The notes beneath the pieces are model-generated. The model did no database searches. It saw only the letters and a list, made by a program, of their open reading frames with translations, and was not told where the DNA came from. The position numbers and the translations under genes are program-made. Of a DNA stretch of 32,846 bases, positions 23,351 through 30,652 are shown piece after piece. The DNA lies in the NCBI RefSeq assembly GCF_014645835.1, contig NZ_BMMM01000032.1, positions 1 to 32,846 of the forward strand, read 5' to 3'. This DNA comes from Streptomyces albiflavescens (GTDB lineage: Bacteria; Actinomycetota; Actinomycetes; Streptomycetales; Streptomycetaceae). Positions within the stretch are counted from its first letter, which is position 1; every line of letters begins with the position of its first letter.

Positions 23351-23870
23351 CTACGAATGCGGCCAGGCGGCCGGGGTGGTCGGCGGCAGCTGGATCTCAT
23401 CCAGCCTCAGCCACCGCTCCCGGCCGTCCTCATCAGGCAGGCAAAACCGTATGTCCCGGGACTCGTCCGCCTCATACGGGGCATCCCCGATCGCCCGTAG
23501 CAGGGCCCGGAGCCTCGGGTAGGGGGCCTGCATCGCCCGGCCGCGCACGTCCTCGCTGCGCAGAGCAGTCAGCGCGAGGGAAGCGAGGTTCACCCCGGTA
23601 CGGCGGTGGCCTGCGGCATGGGCCGCCACCTCCGGGTGGTCCACGATGGAGGCCAGCGCCTCCGGCCCGGCAACCGTGTAGGCCAGCACCAGATCCCCGC
23701 GCTGGAGCATCACCTGCGCGCCCGGCTCCATCAGTCCGCCGTCCTGCGATGCCAAGGCCACCTTGCCGATCATCGGGCCCGCGCCGATCGCGCGGACGTC
23801 GTGGAACTGCTCCACGGTGGCGTCCACGAGCCGCTCGGACTCCGGCAGCACCAGCACGCAGTGCCCGTTG
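23351..23870 (-). pseudogene. orphan C-terminal part of an unknown protein
   Basis: The frame ending at 23351 reads NGHCVLVLPESERLVDATVE, QFHDVRAIGAGPMIGKVALA, then VMLQRGDLVLAYTVAGPEAL and RFCLPDEDGRERWLRLDEIQ. It is protein-like throughout but has no start. On its 5' side it joins the IS630 fragment at about 23870. I do not recognise the family. It is a gene that lost its front, probably to the IS. Confidence 0.5.
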
Positions 23871-24191
23871 CGTCTTGATCCGCGCCAGCGTCCAGGTCTG
23901 ATCCGGCCAGCCGTGCGCTTCCGGCCCCTTGGCCAGCTCCTGCTCAAGCACCCAAAACAGCGCCTCACTCAGCTTGGGCCTGGACGCTGACCCCTTCGAC
24001 TCCAAGGCCGACGTTCCGCCGTACTCCCATGCCTGACGCCATCGCTGTACCGACCGCACGCTGACACGTAACTGCTTGGCGACCGCGGCACTGTCGCGCC
24101 CCAGGGCGAATAACTCGGCGGCCTGCATCCGGATGTGTTCGCGAAACGCCCGACGCTCCGCGGTCAGCCCGCCCCCTTGCGGATACCTCAT
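23871..24191 (-). pseudogene. IS630-family transposase, N-terminal fragment
   Basis: MRYPQGGGLTAERRAFREHI, the helix-turn-helix VAKQLRVSVRSVQRWRQAWE and the stretch EQELAKGPEAHGWPDQTWTL are homologous to the N-terminal part of the element at 15826, but clearly from a different member. The catalytic domain is missing after RIKT at about 23875. It is not active. Confidence 0.8.
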
Positions 24192-24239
24192 ATGACCGGC
24201 CTACTGCGGCAACCACAGTTTGTCAGCCCCCGCGAGATC

Positions 24240-24480
24240 ACGCCGACAAGGTCCTTACGTTGTTGGTGGGTTGATTCCGGTCACTCGTAGGATCGGGAGG
24301 CCCAGGGTTGCTGGGTGTGGCTGTCAAGGTCATGCCGTGTAAGTGGCTTCTACTGATTGGCCGCCTGGCTTCCCGCGACGACTCGGCCACTCATTGGGAT
24401 GCGCGACAAGGTCGCTTGGTAAGGACACGCTGGCGAGGTCGTCTGCACGGGCTTGAACTGCAACGACCTCGGAGGTGAAT
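24240..24480 (+). ncRNA. IS110 left-end non-coding region, candidate bridge RNA
   Basis: IS110-family elements encode a bridge RNA in the non-coding end upstream of the recombinase, with loops that pair to target and donor DNA. The 241 bases here are gene-free, sit directly upstream of an intact IS110 recombinase and have the usual length. CTCATTGGGAT (24391-24401) resembles CTCCATTGGGAAT (25746-25758) beyond the gene's 3' end, as would be expected if an RNA loop matched an element end. The ends of the element and the RNA fold have not been fixed. Confidence 0.35.
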
Positions 24481-25710
24481 GTGCCCGAACTGTGGGCCGG
24501 TACGGACGCGGGCAAGGCCGCACACCACTGCACGGTGATCGACGCTGATGGCAAGCGCAGGCTGTCGCGGCGGGTGGCAAACGATGAGACCGAGCTGCTC
24601 AAGCTGATCGCCGATGTATTGGAGCTGAGCGAGGGCGAGTCGGTGACCTGGGCGATTGATCTCAACTCCGGCGGCGCCGCGCTGCTGATCGCGCTGCTGA
24701 TCGCGCTGCTGATCGCGCTGCTGACCGACAACGGCCAGCAGGTCCTCTACATCCCCGGTCGCACCGTTCATCACGCCTCGGGCTCCTACCGAGGCGACGG
24801 CAAGAGCGATGCCAAGGACGCCTTCATCATCGCTGATCAGGCCCGTATGCGCCGCGACCTGGAAGCGATGCACCGCGGCGGCGACATCGCCGTGGACCTG
24901 CGTATCCTCACCTCGCGCCGCTTGGACCTGACTGCGGACCGCACCAGGGCGATCAACCGTATGCGGGCCCAGATGCTGGAGTACTTCCCTGCTTTGGAAC
25001 GGGCCTTCGACTACAGCACCTCGAAGGCTGCCCTGGTCCTGCTGGGCGGTTACCAGACCCCGGCCGAGCTCCGCAGGATCGGTAAGAACCGGCTCGCGAC
25101 CTGGCTGAAGAACCGCAAGGTCCGCAACTACAAACAGGTGGCTGCCACGGCCGTTGAGGCCGCCCAAGCCCAGCACACCGCCGTCGCCGGCGAGAGGCTG
25201 GCCTCCGTCATGGTGGCCAAGCTGGCCAGGGAGGTGACGGCCATTGATGAGGAGATCGCCGAGACCGATGCCCTCATCGAGGGCCGGTTTCGTGACCACC
25301 CCGCCGCCGAAATCGTCCTGAGCATGCCCGGCATCGGCCCCGTGCTGGGAGCAGAGTTCATCGCCCACACCGGCGGCGACATGAGCGTCTTCGGCAGTCC
25401 CGACCGGCTCGCCGGCGTCGCTGGGCTGGCCCCCGTCCCCAAGGACTCCGGACGCGTCAGCGGCAACATGCGCCGCCCACGGCGCTACTGCCGCCGCCTT
25501 ATGCGGGTCTTCTACATGTCCGCCATGGTCGCCGCCCGCTCCTGCCCCGTCTCCCAGGCCTTCTACGAACGCAAGAGAGCCGAGGGGAAAAGCCACAAAC
25601 AGGCGATCATTGCCCTCGCTCGACGTCGTCTGAACGTCCTGTGGGCCCTGATACGCGACGGTCGCACCTTCGAGACCACCGCACCGGCGCCCGCGAGCGC
25701 ACTCGCCTGA
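24481..25710 (+). CDS. IS110-family transposase (DEDD/serine recombinase)
   Basis: A 409-residue recombinase. The N-terminal RuvC-like DEDD domain has WAGTDAGKAAHHCTVID, VTWAIDLNSGGAALL and GKSDAKDAFIIADQARMRRD. A coiled-coil linker follows. The C-terminal Tnp20 domain has MPGIGPVLGAEFIAHTGGDM and FGSPDRLAGVAGLAPVPKDS, with the catalytic Ser region near SGRVSGNMRR. Length is normal for the family. GTG 24481 has GGAGG five bases upstream; the GTG two codons earlier overlaps that site. Three extra IALL units occur after SGGAALL, described separately. The open frame is intact, so the element may be active. It lies 220 bases upstream of the nitrate-type operon. Confidence 0.93.
   Translation: MPELWAGTDAGKAAHHCTVIDADGKRRLSRRVANDETELLKLIADVLELSEGESVTWAIDLNSGGAALLIALLIALLIALLTDNGQQVLYIPGRTVHHASGSYRGDGKSDAKDAFIIADQARMRRDLEAMHRGGDIAVDLRILTSRRLDLTADRTRAINRMRAQMLEYFPALERAFDYSTSKAALVLLGGYQTPAELRRIGKNRLATWLKNRKVRNYKQVAATAVEAAQAQHTAVAGERLASVMVAKLAREVTAIDEEIAETDALIEGRFRDHPAAEIVLSMPGIGPVLGAEFIAHTGGDMSVFGSPDRLAGVAGLAPVPKDSGRVSGNMRRPRRYCRRLMRVFYMSAMVAARSCPVSQAFYERKRAEGKSHKQAIIALARRRLNVLWALIRDGRTFETTAPAPASALA
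24679..24723 (+). repeat. 12-bp tandem repeat inside the IS110 gene
   Basis: The unit GCGCTGCTGATC occurs three times plus nine bases (24679-24690, 24691-24702, 24703-24714, 24715-24723), coding (A)LLI-ALLI-ALLI-ALL. Related IS110 proteins normally have one such turn, so this is an in-frame expansion by slippage near the RuvC-like fold. Confidence 0.85.
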
Positions 25711-25824
25711 CACCCTCACAGCCTGTCACCGACACCAGTTGACAACTCCATTGGGAATCAGTAGCGGCCCCTGGCCATTGACCACGGTTCATGTCGCCAG
25801 CGACACGCCAGATGCCCGACTGGT

Positions 25825-25920
25825 TTCAGACCCCTCACGTCGTGTTCACATACTCAAGCGATGTGCGTGATTTACGCCCTTGACACACGCGCAATTTCGT
25901 TGCCTCAATGCGGCCGTACG
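25825..25920 (+). promoter_or_regulatory. candidate promoters of the nitrate-type operon
   Basis: TTCAGA (25825-25830) and CATACT (25849-25854), 18 bases apart, would start a message exactly at the ATG at 25861 (a leaderless start). A second pair, TTGACA (25880-25885) and CTCAAT (25904-25909), would start near 25916, shortly before the ATG at 25930. Neither start has a ribosome site. Both are predictions. Confidence 0.35.
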
Positions 25921-25929
25921 TTCCTCGCC

Positions 25930-27165
25930 ATGGAGAACAACCTCGGGCGCAGAGGCTTCCTTCGCCTCTCTGGAACAGCCGCCCTTACCGCCTCGCTCGG
26001 CACCGCCGCTCTCACCGCGTGCGGCTCGTCCGACAAGAAGTCCACCTCAGCCAAGCCTGGCCGCAAGGTGCGCCTTGGGTTTATCGCGCTGACCGACTGT
26101 GCGCCCCTGGTGATGGCGAAAGAACTCGGTTACTTCGCCGAGCGTGACCTCGACGTTGAACTGATCAAGCAGGCCTCGTGGCCAGCAACTCGGGACAATC
26201 TGCTCAACGGGCAGATCGACGCCGCCCATGCTCTTTTCAGCCTCCCCCTGTCCGTCGCCTCGAAGATCGCGGGAACGGGTTCCACCGACCTCAAGATCGC
26301 CATGGTGCTCAACAACAACGGCCAGGCCATCACACTCAAAAAGGACTTCGCCGACGCCGGCTACGCGGACCTCAAGGCCGCCCGTGGCCTGCTGGAGAAG
26401 AAGTCACCGACCCTGGCCATGACCTTCCCCGGCGGTACGCACGACACCTGGCTGCGGTACTGGCTCAAGGCCACCAAGGCCGATCTGTCGAAGGTCAAGA
26501 TCGTACCGATCCCGCCGCCGCAGATGGTCGCCAATATGAAGGTCGGCAACATGGACGGCTACTGCGTCGGCGAGCCCTGGAACGCCGTTGCCGTCCAGCA
26601 GGACATCGGCTTCACCCACATCACCACCCAGGACATCTGGCAGCACCACCCCGAGAAGGCCTTGGTCACCAACGCCACGTTCGCCTCGCAGAAGAAGGAT
26701 GTCCTGGTCGACGTCATGGGGGCGGTTCTCAAGGCCGCCAAGTGGCTGGACGACCTGGACAACCGCGCCGAGGCCGCCAAGACGATCGGCTCCCCGCAGT
26801 ATGTGAAGGCACCGGCGAAGGACATCGCGGGCCGGCTGCTCGGCACCTACGAGCTGGGTGCCGACCTGGGCGAGAAGAAGTTCAGCGGCGACCAGATGAT
26901 GTTCTTCCGCGACGGCAAGACCCCCGCGCCGCGCCGCGGGCACGCGATCTGGTTCCTGAGCCAGTACCAGCGATTCGGGCTCGTGAAGGGCGACCTCCCC
27001 TACACCAAGATCGCTGACGAGATCATTCTGCGCGACCTGTACGAGGAGGTCGCGAAGAAGGAAGGCATCGACGTGCCAGGAGACGACATGAGCCCGTTCC
27101 ACGTGAAGCTCGACGGCACGACCTTCGACCCCGCGAAGCCGAAGGAGGAGGCGAAGCGGAAGTGA
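25930..27165 (+). CDS. nrtA: nitrate-type ABC transporter, substrate-binding lipoprotein
   Basis: A 411-residue CmpA/NrtA-like binding protein. The N-terminus has a twin-arginine stretch (GRRGFLRLSGTAAL) and a lipobox (LTACGSS), so it is exported, perhaps folded by Tat, and anchored outside. Family signatures are GFIALTDCAPLVMAKELGYF, PGGTHDTWLRYWL, GYCVGEPWNAVAVQ, HPEKALVTNATF and PRRGHAIWFLSQYQRFGL, all closer to nitrate/bicarbonate than to sulfonate proteins. The frame is open from an ATG at 25861, giving a 23-residue extension (MCVIYALDTRAISLPQCGRT); I prefer 25930 because the signal sequence begins there. It is the first gene of a three-gene operon and overlaps nrtB by GTGA. Confidence 0.88.
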   Translation: MENNLGRRGFLRLSGTAALTASLGTAALTACGSSDKKSTSAKPGRKVRLGFIALTDCAPLVMAKELGYFAERDLDVELIKQASWPATRDNLLNGQIDAAHALFSLPLSVASKIAGTGSTDLKIAMVLNNNGQAITLKKDFADAGYADLKAARGLLEKKSPTLAMTFPGGTHDTWLRYWLKATKADLSKVKIVPIPPPQMVANMKVGNMDGYCVGEPWNAVAVQQDIGFTHITTQDIWQHHPEKALVTNATFASQKKDVLVDVMGAVLKAAKWLDDLDNRAEAAKTIGSPQYVKAPAKDIAGRLLGTYELGADLGEKKFSGDQMMFFRDGKTPAPRRGHAIWFLSQYQRFGLVKGDLPYTKIADEIILRDLYEEVAKKEGIDVPGDDMSPFHVKLDGTTFDPAKPKEEAKRK

Positions 27166-28058
27166 CCCATTCCCTGACGCCTACGGATCAGGCGGAACCG
27201 GCTGTGGCGACCGACGCCCAGCCGGGGCGGCCTGGCCCCCCTGCCCGCCGGGCGCCCTCAACGGGCGCCTGGGGCGGCCGACTTGCCGAGCTGGCCCGCG
27301 GCTTCGGATGGGCCATGCTCGGTACCGCGGCCGTCGTGCTGCTCTGGCAGCTGGCCTCATCCCACTCGACCGACGTCCCGGCCCCGCTCGACGGGGCCCG
27401 GACCCTGATCGACCTGCTGTCCGATCCGTTCTACAACAACGGACCGAATGACCAAGGCGTCGGCCTCCATCTGGGCACGTCGCTGCAGCGCGTGTTCACC
27501 GGCTTCGCGCTGGCCTCCGTGGTCGGCGTGCTGGCGGGCATGCTGATCGGCGCCAGCCGCCGGGCCTGGCTCGCGTTCAACCCGGTGATCCAGGTTCTGC
27601 GACCCGTGTCGCCGCTGGCCTGGTTCCCGATCTGGCTGGCCGTATTCAAGGACGCGCCCCAGGCCTCAGTGTTCGTGATCTTCATTACGGCGCTGTGGCC
27701 GACGCTGATCAACACCGCGGCCGGCGCCGCGCAGATTCCGCAGGACCACCGCAACGTCGCGCGGGTCTTCCGCTTCGGCCGCCTCGCCTATATGAGACAT
27801 GTGCTCATACCCAACGCCCTGCCGTCGATCATCACGGGTCTGCGGCTGTCGATGGGCATCGCCTGGATGGTCATCGTTGCGGTGGAGATGCTCTCCGGCA
27901 ACTCGGGCATCGGGTTCTTCGTCTGGGACTCGTACAACGCCGGGGACCTCAGCTCGGTCGTCGCCGCGATCGTCCTCATCGGTCTTGTCGGACTGATCCT
28001 TGACGCAATCCTCGTACGGCTCTCGCGCAAGGTCGCCATCGAGGAGGTTCAGTCATGA
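27162..28058 (+). CDS. nrtB: nitrate-type ABC transporter, permease
   Basis: A 298-residue membrane subunit of the BPD_transp_1 type. After a Pro-rich, disordered N-terminus (residues 1-45) come about six helices, starting FGWAMLGTAAVVLLWQLASS. They include the typical ASVVGVLAGMLIGASRRAWL, VLRPVSPLAWFPIWLAVFKD and FVIFITALWPTLINTAAGAA. The EAA-type loop that contacts the ATPase is RNVARVFRFGRLAYMRHVLI, followed by PNALPSIITGLRLSMGIAWM. GTG 27162 overlaps the nrtA stop and TGA 28056-28058 overlaps the nrtD start, so all three genes are translationally coupled. It forms the transport channel in the cytoplasmic membrane. Confidence 0.92.
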   Translation: MTHSLTPTDQAEPAVATDAQPGRPGPPARRAPSTGAWGGRLAELARGFGWAMLGTAAVVLLWQLASSHSTDVPAPLDGARTLIDLLSDPFYNNGPNDQGVGLHLGTSLQRVFTGFALASVVGVLAGMLIGASRRAWLAFNPVIQVLRPVSPLAWFPIWLAVFKDAPQASVFVIFITALWPTLINTAAGAAQIPQDHRNVARVFRFGRLAYMRHVLIPNALPSIITGLRLSMGIAWMVIVAVEMLSGNSGIGFFVWDSYNAGDLSSVVAAIVLIGLVGLILDAILVRLSRKVAIEEVQS

Positions 28059-28843
28059 CGGTCGAGATCCGCGCACTGCACAAGACGTTCAAGCGGAGGG
28101 GAGGGCCCGCGCAGCACGTTCTGCGAGGTGTGGACCTGACGGTTGAAGAAGGCGAGTTCGTCTCCTTCATCGGCCACTCGGGCTGCGGCAAGTCCACGCT
28201 GCTCAACATGGTCGGCGGCCTGGACCGTCCCGACGAGGGCGAGATCGTCGTGGACGGCAAGCCGGTCACGGGGCCGGGGCCCGAGCGGGCGATGGTCTTC
28301 CAGAACTACTCCCTGCTGCCCCGGTTGAGCCTGCTCGCCAATGTACGCGAGGCCGTCCGGGCGGCACGCCCGGACTGGTCACGCGCCAAGGCCGACGAGA
28401 TGGTGGAGCGATATCTGACCGCGGTCGGTCTGTGGGAGCACCGCGACAAGCGCCCAGGTCAGGTCTCGGGTGGCATGGCCCAACGCGCCGCGGTCGCCCG
28501 CGCCTTCGCCGTGGGCCCGCGCACCCTGCTGCTGGACGAGCCGTTCGGCGCGCTGGACGCGCTCACCCGCTCGCGACTGCAGCAACAGCTCGTCGAGCTG
28601 TGGGGCAACGAGTCGGAGACGGAGAAGGTGCTCATGGTCACGCACGGGCTCGAAGAGGCGATTCTGCTCGCCGACCGGATCGTGGTCATGTCCAATCCGC
28701 CGCAGCCGTCGGTGCAAACGATCATCCCGGTGCCGATCCCGCGCCCTCGGGACCGCGCGACGATCAGCAACCACCCGGAATATGCCGGGATCCAGGAGGA
28801 GTTGGCAGGCCTGCTGCTCGTCGATCAGACGGCTGTCGCATAG
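28055..28843 (+). CDS. nrtD: nitrate-type ABC transporter, ATP-binding protein
   Basis: A 262-residue ATPase with all ABC motifs: Walker A GHSGCGKST (about residues 40-48), Q-loop VFQNYSLLPRLSL, signature VSGGMAQRAAVARAFAV, Walker B LLLDEPFGALD and switch MVTHGLEEAILLADRIVVMS. The family is the NrtD/SsuB/TauB group. It lacks the second binding-protein-like domain of NrtC, hence the symbol nrtD. The gene name is by likeness, and a sulfonate or other anion importer is the alternative. It overlaps nrtB by ATGA. A long inverted repeat at 28848-28938 ends the operon. Confidence 0.9.
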   Translation: MTVEIRALHKTFKRRGGPAQHVLRGVDLTVEEGEFVSFIGHSGCGKSTLLNMVGGLDRPDEGEIVVDGKPVTGPGPERAMVFQNYSLLPRLSLLANVREAVRAARPDWSRAKADEMVERYLTAVGLWEHRDKRPGQVSGGMAQRAAVARAFAVGPRTLLLDEPFGALDALTRSRLQQQLVELWGNESETEKVLMVTHGLEEAILLADRIVVMSNPPQPSVQTIIPVPIPRPRDRATISNHPEYAGIQEELAGLLLVDQTAVA

Positions 28844-28847
28844 CCGG

Positions 28848-28938
28848 GGTGTGAGGTGGTTGCAGGTGGTGCTCTCGGTCCGCGGTGACCTGACGCCTCC
28901 TCGCGGGTCGGGAGCACCTCCTGCGGCCACCTCGCACC
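28848..28938 (+). terminator. 27-nt imperfect stem after the nitrate-type operon
   Basis: 28848-28874 and 28912-28938 are inverted repeats. 23 of 27 positions match, and three of the four mismatches become U-G pairs in RNA, leaving one true mismatch. The loop is 37 bases. It starts five bases after the nrtD stop and is the likely operon terminator. 28939-29029 has no gene. Confidence 0.7.
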
Positions 28939-29029
28939 CACCGGCGGCACCGCATCGGGCTGATGGATCTTGACTCGGTCTCGGAGTCGGTAGCCTGGGC
29001 GGTGCCGCGGTCACCTGGTGGTGTGCAGG

Positions 29030-29078
29030 GGTTGGGCGGAGCGTCGGCCTGCTGGAGTTCGGTGAGGAGCTGGTTCTG
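29030..29078 (-). pseudogene. broken copy of the ArsR tail
   Basis: It reads QNQLLTELQQADAPP on the minus strand and matches 603-652 at 47 of 50 positions, with one deleted base that breaks the frame. It has no helix-turn-helix part. It abuts the IS5 transposase start at 29088, so the junction is a recombination scar. Confidence 0.8.
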
Positions 29079-29087
29079 ACGGCCGGC

Positions 29088-29236
29088 GCCGGCAACAACG
29101 ACCGGACCTCCGCCCACTCCGCGTCCGTCATGTCCGACGGATACCGGCGCACCCGATCCGGATGGTCGGCCGCGTTGCCGTACACGTGCGCGAGGCAATC
29201 ACACGACCGTGCAGGCGAGTTGAACTCAACGGGCAT
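29088..29236 (-). pseudogene. IS5-family transposase, N-terminal fragment
   Basis: From the ATG at 29234-29236, MPVEFNSPARSCDCLAHVYG and then RRYPSDMTDAEWAEVRSLLP APA show the start of an IS5-type (DUF4096) transposase. The frame then runs into the ArsR-tail copy and the rest of the gene is missing. No ribosome site is visible. 29237-29466, right of it, holds no gene that I can support. Confidence 0.7.
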
Positions 29237-29466
29237 GGGCACGTACAACAACGACAACAAGGCCTCCGGGAGCCGCTCGGAATGGGGTTGCACCCCGAGC
29301 TACCAGGAGGCCCTGCCCTCATGCGCGTACGGCCGGAAGATCACCCGACCAGGAACTCCGTTCGACTTGCACGTTCCAAGATCGGTTGAGAGACGGCTTC
29401 TCAGCCAAACCCCTGACCCCCGTGATCGGCAGCCCGGCGTTTCGCCGCATGGTGGTGGTGCATCCG

Positions 29467-29790
29467 CTAGCCGCGGTTCCGGCGTTCGTGGTCAATGGCG
29501 GCTACGCCGGCCGTGCCGCTGGTGGAGCAGGTCGCGGACGAGGTGCGGCCGCGGTACCTCCAGGGGCCGGTGATCGTCCACTTCGTGCCGCCGCCGTTGA
29601 TGCAGGTGACGACGGCCCGGTGCTGGCTGGTGCCGCCGCCGTCCGTGCACTTGACGTTTCCGGTCATCCCGGAGTTGCTGAGCCATGACGTGCAACCTCC
29701 ACTGGCCGCCGTCGCCGTCGTGATCGTCACGGGAGCGAACAGGCCCGCGGCGAGGAGGGAGACGAGAAGGCTGCGCGGTGCGTTGGTCAC
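29467..29790 (-). CDS. small secreted protein with four cysteines
   Basis: A 107-residue protein with a signal peptide (MTNAPRSLLVSLLAAGLFAP, cleavage likely after TATA-A). The mature part has Cys at about 33, 48, 62 and 88, enough for two disulfides, and a Gly/Thr/Ser-rich sequence (TDGGGTSQHRAVVTCINGGG, WTITGPWRYRGRTSS). This resembles the small beta-rich secreted Streptomyces proteins and subtilase-inhibitor-size exports, but no family is certain. GTG 29788-29790 has AGGGGAAA eight bases upstream and overlaps the stop of the lipoprotein gene, so both are coupled. Confidence 0.65.
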   Translation of the reverse strand: MTNAPRSLLVSLLAAGLFAPVTITTATAASGGCTSWLSNSGMTGNVKCTDGGGTSQHRAVVTCINGGGTKWTITGPWRYRGRTSSATCSTSGTAGVAAIDHERRNRG

Positions 29791-30488
29791 GATGATTTCC
29801 CCTGGGAGTGCAGGTTGTGGGCAGCAAGGCGCTGCCCGTTGGTGTCGGCGACGACGAGATGCCAGGCCGTTCCGTCACCGTCGTCGCCGTCCCACCAGCG
29901 CGCGTAGTCGCGGGCCAGGCGGCGCACGCCGGGACCGTCGGCTCCGGCGGTGTACGTGGTGGTGAGTTCGACGTCGTACTCGGTGGCGTCGAGGTGGACC
30001 AGCGTGACCCGGGTGAGGTGGCGGGCAGAGTCGGCGGCCTCGTTCTTCCGCGCCCAGCTCCCGAAGCGGTGGAGCAGGTCCGCGTCCGGCTCGCGCCGGG
30101 TGACGGGGCCGCTCGGCGGGTTAGGGGTGCTATTTCCGGTCCCCTGCTTGCAGCCCAGGACCCATGCTCCCCGGTCGAGGTCCACCACCGCCGTGGGCTT
30201 CGCGGTGAGGGAGCGGCGCACGCACCCGCCGTTCACCTCCCGTACCGCGGCGCCCTTGCCGCCGTCCTCGAACAGCCGCTTGCCCGCGGCGAATCCCGCG
30301 TCGTACGCCTGCCGGTATCCGGGCGCGGACGCGGACGGGCGGCCGGTCCCGCCGGACGGCCGCGCCGACGGCCGGGCGGAGTCGCCCGTGGAACTGCACG
30401 CGGACGCGGCCAGGCACGCTCCTACGACGAGACCGAGCGCGCGGGCCCGCCCGATTGAGCCGATGAAGGGGTGAGGTGTCGTCGCCAT
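29787..30488 (-). CDS. putative lipoprotein, function unknown
   Basis: A 233-residue protein. It has a lipoprotein signal (ALGLVVGACLAASACSS, lipid-bearing Cys at residue 31), a disordered Ser/Pro/Gly stretch and a folded part from about residue 57 (YRQAYDAGFAAGKRLFEDGG). Two further Cys occur (GGCVRR and VLGCKQG). The C-terminus has an alternating strand region (HLTRVTLVHLDATEYDVELT, WHLVVADTNGQRLAAHNLH). I recognise no family. The ATG at 30486-30488 has only a weak ribosome site. It is coupled with the small secreted protein and divergent from the secreted protease, so all three may act outside the cell. Confidence 0.65.
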   Translation of the reverse strand: MATTPHPFIGSIGRARALGLVVGACLAASACSSTGDSARPSARPSGGTGRPSASAPGYRQAYDAGFAAGKRLFEDGGKGAAVREVNGGCVRRSLTAKPTAVVDLDRGAWVLGCKQGTGNSTPNPPSGPVTRREPDADLLHRFGSWARKNEAADSARHLTRVTLVHLDATEYDVELTTTYTAGADGPGVRRLARDYARWWDGDDGDGTAWHLVVADTNGQRLAAHNLHSQGKSS

Positions 30489-30603
30489 ACCGGGTCAGAT
30501 GCCTTTTCGGGATCTCGGGTTGCTCGGCCGTGCCGCATGGAGTGATTTCGCACAAAGATTCGGCATGGGGGGCCGTCATTGGCTACGGTCGATGGCTCGC
30601 ACA

Positions 30604-30615
30604 AGATCCGGATCT
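30604..30615. promoter_or_regulatory. palindrome AGATCCGGATCT in the divergent promoter region
   Basis: A perfect 12-bp palindrome, 38 bases before the protease start and 116 bases before the lipoprotein start. It could be an operator shared by both. A chance occurrence cannot be excluded. Confidence 0.3.
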
Positions 30616-30652
30616 CTGACCACGGTCCGGAATGACCATATGGAGGGGGAAA

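Noticed and set aside
24391..25719. 442-codon minus-strand frame
   Set aside because: Antisense to the intact IS110 recombinase, without any recognisable domain.
25930..28843. Reading the importer as a sulfonate (ssu) or taurine system
   Set aside because: The binding protein has NrtA/CmpA-type signatures (GYCVGEPWN, HPEKAL, HAIWFLSQYQRFGL), and no monooxygenase gene such as ssuD or tauD is nearby. The substrate is still unproven.
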